A stretch of 40,890 bases of DNA, taken from assembly GCA_947588205.1 (NCBI GenBank), contig CANPYG010000014.1, positions 1-40,890 on the forward strand. Direction: 5' to 3'. The position numbers and the translations under genes are program-made. Of this stretch, positions 7,728 through 14,073 are shown piece by piece. Under the pieces are notes generated by a model, which was given only the letters and a program-made list of their open reading frames with translations, searched no databases and had not been told where the DNA came from. Source of the DNA: an uncultured Acetatifactor sp. (lineage in GTDB: Bacteria > Bacillota > Clostridia > Lachnospirales > Lachnospiraceae). Position 1 is the stretch's first letter, and every line of letters begins with the position of its first letter.

Positions 7728-10115
7728 CTATTTCAGCCTTTGGACACCGCTGCCATCAATATTCATCAAGATGGCCCCATGGTAATCGTTTTCATATACC
7801 CAGGCTGAAAGATAAGCTTTTCCTCCTGTTCCCGATGTCTGAGGCAGAACAGCCAGATGACTGACAGCAAAGGAAGAACCATTAATGGCATACAAAATTT
7901 CTGGCTGAGGCTGCTGAATATTCACGCGGCATATGCAGGTATTATCCTCAGAAGAACCGCTTGGGCTAAAGCCCACTATATAATAAAGATAGCCGTCATA
8001 AGCTACAATATTGGAATAACTATATTGACCATCTGAAGTCAACCAATACGGATTACTAAGCATTTCACCGGAATTGGGATCGAGCGTAACAAAACCATGA
8101 AGAAGCCCCTGGGTGTCCGCATATTCTGATTCATTGGATTCACGATATAACGCATAAATATAACTGCCGTCTGTACTTAATTCGTCAACATACACTCCCT
8201 GATTAAATATAGAAATAGCCTGCGCTGCAGACCAGTCACCGTCTGCAGGCGCCTTATACAGGTAGTTTCCAGACACATAGAATACATATCCATCCAGAAA
8301 CGTAACTGCCATATAATTATCTATGGAAATATTCGCTGTGCTCGTTTTCTGAGAAATATCCCAGCGGTTCAGACATGAAACTCCATTGCTGTCAATGCTT
8401 GTTAAAAAATAAAAGGAATCCGAAACATAAAACGTACAGATGGTACTGGTATCACTGTATAGAAGCAGCTCTGGTTCTCCTCCATTTTGACTGACACGAT
8501 ATATTTTACCGTCATATCCGTTATAATAGTAAATATATCCTCCCGTACAGCTGAGTCCCCAAGGAGCGACCCCTGCAGTCAGATTTCCTGTGTCCAGGTC
8601 ACAAAGACCATTATCCCCGTAATAATACAAGCTTCCGTAGGATTCCACAGACGCTGCCGTATTTTTTAAGTTATCAACGGTATTTCCCAGGATTACAACC
8701 GACTGACCTTCTGTTTCAGATGGAGAAAATGTTCCTGGTGTCTGCTCCTGCCCGTCACTGGGAGCCGGGGAATCATGACCTTCCTGTCCTTCTTCCTGCC
8801 CTTCTTCCTGTCCTTCTTCCTGTCCTCCGTTTGACGTCAGGGAATCCGAATCCGCTGTCTGTTGTTTACTGCTCGATACAGAACCCACCGAGTCCTCTCC
8901 ATGATCTCGTAACAATACAATGCTGCCCACTACGAGAATTACCACTGCCGCTGCGGCAATAAGAATTTTGGTGTTCCGCTGCATCCTGGTCCAAATGCCT
9001 ACAAGCTTCTGCACCCCGGACTGGGCGGATTGCCCGGATGCAGCCTGCTTCTCCGACTGGGCTTGCTGCGTCGGTTGAATCTGCGGCACAGGCGATTGAT
9101 CCTGCGGAGTTTGCTGTAAGACAGGTGAATTTGCCGAACCGGCCGCAGGCTGCGGCGCCGTAAAGAACCTTTGGTTGGTAACGCCTGCTCTTTCTGCGGA
9201 AGATGCCTCCGTCTGCGCTTCCCGGACCGGCTTCACACCTCCCGCCATAAGCAGCGCATTCTTAAATTCTCCCATGGTCTGGAACCGGTCCCCGGGCTGC
9301 ACGTTCATGGCTTTTAAGATAACATCCTCTTTTTCCCTCGGGATGTCCACTCCCAGGCTGCTGGGCGGCACCAGATCATCCTCCTCCAGCCGGTCGATGG
9401 AATCAGGCGGCCTTTTTCCTGTAATTGCAAAATAAAAGCTTGCTCCAACAGTGTATACATCGGTGAAAGGGCCCTGCCTCCCATGCCTGGTATACTGCTC
9501 CTTGGGGGCAAAACCATGCTTTAGCACCACGTCCAGACTGCGGCTCTTGTCGCCAAGGCTATACCTGGCTGCGCCGAAGTCCAGAAGCTTTACCGTTCCG
9601 TCGTTTGTAATATAGATATTATCGGGAGTCACATCCCTATGGACAATCCCCTTGCTGTGGACCAGCGCCAGTGCGTCTATGATATGGATCAGAATGCTTT
9701 CTGCGTCGTCATAGCTGATTTTCCCGCCCTTCTTACGGATATATTCGTCGAAGCTGATGCCCTCCACAAAATCCATCACGAAATAAGCGGTGCCGTTTTC
9801 TTCAAAATAACTGTGGATCTTTACGATATTTTCATTCCCGATGAACGCGGCCAGTGTCTCCGCTTCCTGCAGGAAGCAAGTCTTTCCGTATTGAAAGCTC
9901 TCCGAACGTTCTCCCGGATAAGAACTCACCGTGCTGTTTGTACGGGATGCCAGAGTATCCGGAAAGAATTCCTTAATCGCTACCTTCTGACCGCTTTGGT
10001 GGTCCAGCGCCATATAAGTGATGCCAAAACCGCCCTGCCCAAGTACCTTTTGTATAATATACTGCCCGGCAAGTACCGTACCTTCTTTCAAAGCCAACGG
10101 GTATTTCTCACTCAT
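7728..10115 (-). CDS. Eukaryotic-like Ser/Thr protein kinase with extracellular beta-propeller-like sensor domain
   Basis: 795 aa. The kinase domain (15-290) has Lys48, HRDVTPDN (Asp161, Asn166) and DFG (Asp179), very close to kinase 2 over the whole domain. Then come a Pro/Gln-rich cytoplasmic linker (300-375), one membrane helix at about 380-402, a (GQEE)n spacer, and an extracellular region (about 475-795). That region has repeated YYYNG-, YYYGD- and YLYYIVG-type strands, resembling the DUF5050/beta-propeller domains found behind clostridial kinases. The layout suggests an envelope sensor signalling through the kinase. The start has AGGAGGG with 7-nt spacing. It is the first gene of the island, and the probable phase-variable promoter lies immediately upstream (10235-10518), so its transcription should control all six genes. 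Confidence 0.92.
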   Translation of the reverse strand: MSEKYPLALKEGTVLAGQYIIQKVLGQGGFGITYMALDHQSGQKVAIKEFFPDTLASRTNSTVSSYPGERSESFQYGKTCFLQEAETLAAFIGNENIVKIHSYFEENGTAYFVMDFVEGISFDEYIRKKGGKISYDDAESILIHIIDALALVHSKGIVHRDVTPDNIYITNDGTVKLLDFGAARYSLGDKSRSLDVVLKHGFAPKEQYTRHGRQGPFTDVYTVGASFYFAITGKRPPDSIDRLEEDDLVPPSSLGVDIPREKEDVILKAMNVQPGDRFQTMGEFKNALLMAGGVKPVREAQTEASSAERAGVTNQRFFTAPQPAAGSANSPVLQQTPQDQSPVPQIQPTQQAQSEKQAASGQSAQSGVQKLVGIWTRMQRNTKILIAAAAVVILVVGSIVLLRDHGEDSVGSVSSSKQQTADSDSLTSNGGQEEGQEEGQEEGQEGHDSPAPSDGQEQTPGTFSPSETEGQSVVILGNTVDNLKNTAASVESYGSLYYYGDNGLCDLDTGNLTAGVAPWGLSCTGGYIYYYNGYDGKIYRVSQNGGEPELLLYSDTSTICTFYVSDSFYFLTSIDSNGVSCLNRWDISQKTSTANISIDNYMAVTFLDGYVFYVSGNYLYKAPADGDWSAAQAISIFNQGVYVDELSTDGSYIYALYRESNESEYADTQGLLHGFVTLDPNSGEMLSNPYWLTSDGQYSYSNIVAYDGYLYYIVGFSPSGSSEDNTCICRVNIQQPQPEILYAINGSSFAVSHLAVLPQTSGTGGKAYLSAWVYENDYHGAILMNIDGSGVQRLK
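8779..8826. repeat. 12-bp tandem repeat in the kinase 1 juxtamembrane spacer
   Basis: Three full 12-bp units at 8788-8799, 8800-8811 and 8812-8823 (CCTTCTTCCTGY) are preceded by a 9-nt partial unit. They encode repeated Gly-Gln-Glu-Glu on the outer side of the membrane helix. Two full units are identical and the third differs by one base, so slippage is plausible. Length changes would be in frame. Confidence 0.75.
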
Positions 10116-10127
10116 CTTTTCTCCCTC

Positions 10128-10223
10128 CTAGATTTCTCCGCACAAAAATCCCTCAGCGCATTCATCCGTTCCCGGAACCTCCATCCGTCCACAGGAGCCC
10201 CGTCCATTCGCAAAGGTTTTCAT
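10128..10223 (-). CDS. Candidate 31-aa leader peptide upstream of kinase 1
   Basis: An ATG at 10223 opens a 31-codon frame that closes with TAG at 10128-10130. The stop overlaps the kinase ribosome site (TAGGAGGG), so its translation could influence kinase initiation. It encodes three Cys (positions 11, 22, 28) and no hydrophobic segment. Its own ribosome site is weak. It lies entirely between the left inverted repeat and the kinase, so it would be transcribed only when a promoter in the switch faces left. It may be a chance frame. Confidence 0.25.
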   Translation of the reverse strand: MKTFANGRGSCGRMEVPGTDECAEGFLCGEI

Positions 10224-10234
10224 ATGTTGATCTC

Positions 10235-10253
10235 ATAATCAATATTATGTTGC
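10235..10253 (+). repeat. Left inverted repeat (IRL) of the invertible segment
   Basis: The sequence ATAATCAATATTATGTTGC is the exact reverse complement of 10500-10518. The match stops on both sides (C/T at 10234, A/T mismatch at 10254), so the perfect length is 19 bp. The repeat has internal symmetry: ATAAT and ATTAT arms around a CAAT spacer, the form expected of a tyrosine recombinase core site. Confidence 0.92.
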
Positions 10254-10337
10254 ATACAATGGGGATAAAAAGACCTGCAAGACACCCAAAAGATAAAGCG
10301 ATGCCTCAAAAAGGATCAAAAAAGGGATCAAAAACAT

Positions 10338-10364
10338 GACCTTTTCCGATTTCTCAAAAAGGTC
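10338..10364 (-). terminator. Possible terminator inside the invertible segment
   Basis: The arms GACCTTTT (10338-10345) and AAAAGGTC (10357-10364) enclose an 11-nt loop. On the minus strand the hairpin is followed by ATGTTTTTG and, further on, CCTTTTTT. In the present orientation it would block leftward read-through from the recombinase gene into the kinase genes. After inversion it would lie upstream of the kinase-facing promoter and not interfere. Stem strength is moderate. Confidence 0.4.
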
Positions 10365-10426
10365 TGCTTTTGCTGGGAATAAAACGACAATTTTCAAGCC
10401 GTTTCCAACTATTTTTCCAAAACTTC

Positions 10427-10455
10427 TTGTAAAAAACCTAAATTTATGATATGTT
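10427..10455 (+). promoter_or_regulatory. Candidate promoter within the invertible segment, currently facing away from the kinases
   Basis: A -35 box TTGTAA (10427-10432), a 17-nt spacer, and a -10 box TATGTT (10450-10455), in a strongly AT-rich context. Each box matches consensus at 4 of 6 positions; an overlapping TATGAT at 10445-10450 is an alternative -10. A weaker leftward pair (TTGGAA, 18 nt, TTTTAT on the minus strand) also exists, so orientation is a judgement, not proof. As drawn, it would transcribe antisense into the 3' end of the recombinase gene. Confidence 0.5.
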
Positions 10456-10499
10456 AGTTTTCGTAAAAAAGATTGGTATGTAGCTTTTGGCATGAAACA

Positions 10500-10518
10500 G
10501 CAACATAATATTGATTAT
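10500..10518 (-). repeat. Right inverted repeat (IRR) of the invertible segment
   Basis: The sequence GCAACATAATATTGATTAT is the exact reverse complement of 10235-10253. It contains the stop codon (10515-10517) of the recombinase gene, so the crossover site and its enzyme are physically joined. Confidence 0.92.
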
Positions 10519-11357
10519 ATCACCAGCCGCATATTTTCCATGCGGCGCCTGTGCTCGTCACCGGTCGTAATAATATAAATTCTGGTGGTGTTGATGCTGC
10601 TGTGCCCAAGAATATCGGCAAGGACGGCAATGTCCTTTTCCATCCGGTAAAAAGTCCGTGCAAACAAGTGGCGAAGGTTATGGGGAAACACCTTGGACGG
10701 ATTTACCTCCGCCTGCGCGCAGAGACTTTTCATCTCGCGCCAGATATTCGTGCGGTTCATAGGCATTCCGTTACGGGTTATAAACACAGACCCCGATAAA
10801 ATTTTCTGCTCCGCGGCATAGCGGAGCAGCTTTCGTTTCAGCTCCTTTACGAGGAACACCTTCCTCGTTTTCCCTTTGAGGGAAACCGTCGCTTCCCCGC
10901 ATTTTACGGCTTCCACCGTAATAAACTGCAGCTCTCCCACACGGATTCCCGTGCTGCAGATCGTTTGAATCAGGAGATTCAGGCGCTGGTTTTTATTTTG
11001 CTTCGCGGCGTTTAACAGACGGATATATTCTGCCTTTGTCAACTCCTTTTCTTCCGGACAATAAATCTGATGCTGGATTCTGATTGACCTCACCTTCAAA
11101 TCCGTCCAATTCAAAAAAGAAAACAGGCTGTTCAAGGATGCCAGCATGGAATTCACACTCCTCACGGCATAATTTTCCTCGATCAGCCTGGTTTTATAGG
11201 CAACCACTTTTTCCTTTGTAACAACAGAACCGGCAAGATAGCTTACAAAAGCAGCTGCATCCCGGCAATACTTCTCAATTGTGTTTTTACTCTTCTCCTC
11301 TGACTGGAGCCATTTGCAAAAAAGCTGAATTTCATTTTGTGTCAGACATCTTTCCAT
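10515..11357 (-). CDS. Tyrosine site-specific recombinase (probable invertase of the adjacent switch)
   Basis: 280 aa. The N-terminal SAM-like core-binding domain spans about 5-90 and the catalytic domain 105-275. The full active-site set is present: Arg139 (STGIRVGEL), Lys163 (KGKTRK hairpin), His226 and Arg229 (HNLRH), His252 (LGHSS) and nucleophile Tyr261 (TRIYI). The size fits the XerC/D-like and small invertase group rather than a phage integrase with an arm-binding domain. There are no phage genes, att-type direct repeats or cargo nearby, and its stop codon lies inside one inverted repeat, which argues for a local invertase. The start has GGAGG about 9 nt upstream. It lies 70 nt downstream of thrC on the same strand and may be co-transcribed or use its own promoter. 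Confidence 0.93.
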   Translation of the reverse strand: MERCLTQNEIQLFCKWLQSEEKSKNTIEKYCRDAAAFVSYLAGSVVTKEKVVAYKTRLIEENYAVRSVNSMLASLNSLFSFLNWTDLKVRSIRIQHQIYCPEEKELTKAEYIRLLNAAKQNKNQRLNLLIQTICSTGIRVGELQFITVEAVKCGEATVSLKGKTRKVFLVKELKRKLLRYAAEQKILSGSVFITRNGMPMNRTNIWREMKSLCAQAEVNPSKVFPHNLRHLFARTFYRMEKDIAVLADILGHSSINTTRIYIITTGDEHRRRMENMRLVI

Positions 11358-11370
11358 TCAAAGACACCTC

Positions 11371-11397
11371 CGGATACATTTTTTATCATTGTATCCG
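11371..11397 (-). promoter_or_regulatory. Dyad next to the recombinase ribosome site
   Basis: The perfect 8-bp arms CGGATACA (11371-11378) and TGTATCCG (11390-11397) enclose 11 nt. On the recombinase mRNA the downstream arm runs directly into the GGAGG ribosome site. The dyad also covers a possible -10 (TACAAT, minus strand, 11388-11393). It could be an operator for autoregulation or an mRNA hairpin limiting recombinase translation. Confidence 0.45.
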
Positions 11398-11427
11398 AAA
11401 ATTTCATTTTATTGCATGGCGCCGGGT

Positions 11428-12915
11428 CTATACACCCAAAAAATCTTCCACTACCTGTTTCATCTGGTCTACGTCGCACTCATGGTCGTGGAGGATCCTG
11501 GCATTCCGGATCTCCTCAATCGCTTTGGGGACCGGTACATTGGCAAGCTTCGACAGCTCGTCCGCCAGCTCAAAATCGTCCAGGGAAGCGTATTTTCCAT
11601 CAATGGCCTCCATCACGCTTCTTGTGAATTTAAACGGGCTCGCGGTGGATGCGATAACTGTTTTTCTCCTGTCCCCGGTTTCCTGTACATATTTCCGGTA
11701 TACCGCGGACGCCACGGCGGTATGGGTATCGGTCACATAGCCGCAGTCCTCATAAAGCCTGCGGATGGCATCCGCCGTTTCCTCTTGGGAAGCAAAATTC
11801 CCATAAAAGTCCGTCAGCTTTTCCTTCATATCATCTGTGACCTGATATCTGCCCTCTTTCGTAAGCTGCGCCATCAACGCCCTGCACTTGTCCGGATCCC
11901 CGCCCGCAATCCAATAGATCAGACGTTCCAAATTGCTGGAAATCAGGATATCCATGGAAGGGGACATGGTCAGCACAAAGGGTCTGTTGCGGTCGTAAAC
12001 TCCTGTGGACAGGAAATCGTACAGCACTTTATTTTCATTGGAGGCACAGATCAGTTTTGCAATGGGAAGTCCCATATTTTTCGCATAAAATACCGCAAGG
12101 ATATTTCCGAAATTGCCGGTGGGAACTACAACGTTGATCTCTTCCCCCTGGGCGATCCTTCCCTCCTTAAAGAGCCGTGCATAGGCATAAACGTAGTAAA
12201 CGATCTGGGGCACCAGCCGTCCGATATTGATAGAATTGGCGGAAGAAAACTGATAACCCTTCTTCCCCATCCTCTCTGCCAGCTCCTGATCCGAAAAAAT
12301 CTTCTTCACGCCGGTCTGGGCGTCGTCAAAATTGCCATGGATGCCTACCACCAGGGTATTGTTCCCTTTTTGGGTGACCATCTGCTTTTCCTGGATAGGG
12401 CTCACTCCGTTCTTGGGATAAAAGACAATGATCTTCGTTCCCTCCACTCCGGCGAAGCCAGCCAGGGCAGCCTTGCCCGTATCCCCGGAGGTAGCAGTCA
12501 GGATCACGATCTCATTGGAAATCCTGTTTTTCCTGGCGGCAGTCAACATCAGGTGGGGCAGGATGGACAACGCCATATCCTTAAAAGCGATGGTCGCCCC
12601 ATGGAACAATTCCAGATAATACGCCCCCTCCGCCTCCGCCATGGGCGCGATCACTTCCGTATCAAACTTTTCATCATAAGCTTTCCGGATACAGTCCTTC
12701 AACTCATCCTCTGTAAAGTCGCTCAGATAAAGCTTCATCACCTCATAGGCGACCTCCTGGTAGGTCATGCCTGACAATTCCTTTATGCTTTTATCCAAAG
12801 CGGGTATTCCATCCGGAACAAAGAGCCCTCCGTCCCCGGATAATCCCCTTAAAATAGCCTCTGAAGCGCTGACAGGCTGCCCTGCGCCCCGGGTGCTGTG
12901 ATATAATACAGCCAT
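11428..12915 (-). CDS. thrC: Threonine synthase
   Basis: 495 aa, the long clostridial form. It is a PLP enzyme converting O-phosphohomoserine to threonine. The N-terminal lid is typical (LYHSTRG, GDGGLFVPDGIP). The PLP lysine is Lys112 in HGATIAFKDMALS; TATSGDTGKAAL and GNFGNILAVFYAKN bind the cofactor phosphate. The start at 12915 is supported by GGAGG with about 7-nt spacing. A promoter with extended -10 lies 45 nt upstream. There are no other threonine-pathway genes beside it. No T-box or amino-acid leader is recognisable in the short leader. Confidence 0.95.
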   Translation of the reverse strand: MAVLYHSTRGAGQPVSASEAILRGLSGDGGLFVPDGIPALDKSIKELSGMTYQEVAYEVMKLYLSDFTEDELKDCIRKAYDEKFDTEVIAPMAEAEGAYYLELFHGATIAFKDMALSILPHLMLTAARKNRISNEIVILTATSGDTGKAALAGFAGVEGTKIIVFYPKNGVSPIQEKQMVTQKGNNTLVVGIHGNFDDAQTGVKKIFSDQELAERMGKKGYQFSSANSINIGRLVPQIVYYVYAYARLFKEGRIAQGEEINVVVPTGNFGNILAVFYAKNMGLPIAKLICASNENKVLYDFLSTGVYDRNRPFVLTMSPSMDILISSNLERLIYWIAGGDPDKCRALMAQLTKEGRYQVTDDMKEKLTDFYGNFASQEETADAIRRLYEDCGYVTDTHTAVASAVYRKYVQETGDRRKTVIASTASPFKFTRSVMEAIDGKYASLDDFELADELSKLANVPVPKAIEEIRNARILHDHECDVDQMKQVVEDFLGV

Positions 12916-12959
12916 ATTTTTCCTCCGTATTCCAATGCTCTTTCTCTAAAAACGTTCTT

Positions 12960-12988
12960 ATTTTAGCATATCCTGTTTCATTGTGCAA
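12960..12988 (-). promoter_or_regulatory. Probable thrC promoter
   Basis: On the minus strand, TTGCAC (12983-12988), a 17-nt spacer and TAAAAT (12960-12965), the latter preceded by TG one base upstream (extended -10). Transcription would start near 12953, with a leader of roughly 40 nt. Confidence 0.55.
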
Positions 12989-13014
12989 CTACTACAATTT
13001 GGGGCGTCTATAAA

Positions 13015-13179
13015 AGTAACAGTCCAGCTGCGCCATTCGCAAAGCCGCGCTTACGCGCTCTGCGTCGCTACGCGACTGCCTTTGCTCATAAAATGGCGCT
13101 CCCTCAGCCTCCTAACATGATGGAAAATTCGTGCAATCACGATTTTCCATCATGCCTGGAGGCTGGCTGAACTGTTACT
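13015..13179. repeat. Palindromic MITE-like element (165 bp)
   Basis: Terminal inverted repeats AGTAACAGTCCAGC (13015-13028) and GCTGAACTGTTACT (13166-13179) match at 13 of 14 positions. Inside are two further foldbacks: CGCCATT/AATGGCG (13031-13037 and 13092-13098) with GCAAAG/CTTTGC nested in it, and a long hairpin CAGCCTCC (13105-13112) to GGAGGCTG (13158-13165) containing CATGATGG...CCATCATG (13116-13154). It has no coding capacity. It fills the gap between thrC and the cell-wall hydrolase and touches the hydrolase stop codon. Resembles non-autonomous or REP-like mobile repeats; copy number elsewhere is unknown. Confidence 0.7.
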
Positions 13180-13843
13180 ATAAAAAGAATTCATGCCCGC
13201 CATGGCGGAAAAGGAAGGTGAGCTTTTCGTCAAACCATCTCATACTTTCGCTGTCCGCATAGCGTCTGGCGGCAAAATAAAGGGCCCCCGAGGAAAGATC
13301 CTCTCCTTCCAACGCCCTCTGCACCGCATCCACGGTCTCATCCGAAACCGTAACAGTCCAGATGCGCCCGGAGGACACAGGGGAAAATTGGGCGACCCCA
13401 TGGGACTGCTGGAGAACCACCTCCGAGACTGTATCAGGAAACTGTTCGCTGTTGACGCGGTTGAACACCACATTTGCCACCATAACTCTTCCATCCTCAT
13501 CCTCGCTTCCGGCCTCCGCCTCCACGATCCGCAGCAACAGATCATATTCCTCCTCATCCAGCTGATAAACCATGGGGTCTTCCGAAGCTTCTTCTTTATC
13601 TTTCTCCGCAGCAGCTTCTTCCACTTCCAGCAATTCATACTTTACAACCCGCTGGCTGGAGGCGTTCAGGGCAGCCATGCCGATCATGCTGGTTTTCTCA
13701 TCCGCAATACAGGAAATATCCATTCGCATTTGAAATGCTGGCATCGCGGCAATTCTGTTTATCCGGATTCCGGTCACGCAGAATACTCCCGCAAACACCA
13801 GCATATTTAATAACGCAAGAAAACACGCCGCTTTCTTATACAT
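13178..13843 (-). CDS. SleB/CwlJ-type cell-wall hydrolase, membrane-anchored or secreted
   Basis: 221 aa from ATG 13843, preferred over an upstream TTG because AGAAGGAG lies 9 nt before it and the N-terminus becomes a clean membrane/signal segment (MYKKAACFLALLNMLVFAGV). An acidic Glu-rich linker (about 75-95) precedes the Hydrolase_2 domain (about 100-221) with LLRIVEAEAG, VANVVFNRVN, VAQFSPV and GALYFAARR. The family cleaves peptidoglycan during spore germination or growth. It stands alone upstream of the palindromic element. Its TAG stop lies at the very end of that element, so the insertion may have set the present C-terminus. Confidence 0.85.
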   Translation of the reverse strand: MYKKAACFLALLNMLVFAGVFCVTGIRINRIAAMPAFQMRMDISCIADEKTSMIGMAALNASSQRVVKYELLEVEEAAAEKDKEEASEDPMVYQLDEEEYDLLLRIVEAEAGSEDEDGRVMVANVVFNRVNSEQFPDTVSEVVLQQSHGVAQFSPVSSGRIWTVTVSDETVDAVQRALEGEDLSSGALYFAARRYADSESMRWFDEKLTFLFRHGGHEFFL

Positions 13844-13899
13844 ATTTTTCAGCTCCTTCTGCAAAGAATCTACCGCGAGAAGCCCCTTTCGATCCGGAC

Positions 13900-13972
13900 G
13901 CCTGCGCCTGAAATATACCTGACACCAGCCTGCGCCTGATCTGGGTCTGACCTATGCCCGGCCTGCGCCTGA
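13900..13972. repeat. Three copies of a 12-bp direct repeat
   Basis: GCCTGCGCCTGA occurs at 13900-13911, 13928-13939 and 13961-13972, in the gap between the hydrolase gene and rnfB. Spacing is 28 and 33 bp. No hairpin or promoter is evident within it. Confidence 0.65.
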
Positions 13973-14073
13973 TAAAGGTTCTGCCTCTCACAATATTTAT
14001 TCTATACAGCAAGTCCTGAAAATATGATTTTTCTTCCAATAAAAATGGTACAAACAGGGAAATGGGCAATCCC

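Larger units (their letters stand above)
10235..10518. other. Probable invertible promoter (phase-variation switch) for the kinase island
   Basis: Two perfect 19-bp inverted repeats bound a 246-bp AT-rich non-coding core. The right repeat overlaps the last codons of a tyrosine recombinase gene, and the left repeat ends about 120 bp before the first kinase gene. The best promoter in the core (10427-10455) points right, away from the kinases. After inversion its boxes would lie near 10326-10298 facing left, with a start near 10291. Because the repeats are identical, inversion does not alter the recombinase C-terminus. This is the standard arrangement of recombinase-controlled promoter switches in gut bacteria. 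The 10116-10514 stretch holds no other convincing gene. Confidence 0.82.

Noticed and set aside
10245..10493. 82-aa minus-strand frame within the invertible segment
   Set aside because: No ribosome site upstream, composition reflects AT-rich DNA, and it would be broken from its surroundings by inversion; the segment is better explained as a promoter switch.
10515..11357. Recombinase as the integrase of a prophage or integrative element
   Set aside because: No phage, conjugation or cargo genes, no att-like direct repeats and no tRNA nearby; the inverted repeats at its 3' end fit a local invertase better.
11389..12774. Long plus-strand frame (461 aa) opposite thrC
   Set aside because: Shadow of the well-conserved thrC coding strand; no family resemblance or ribosome site.
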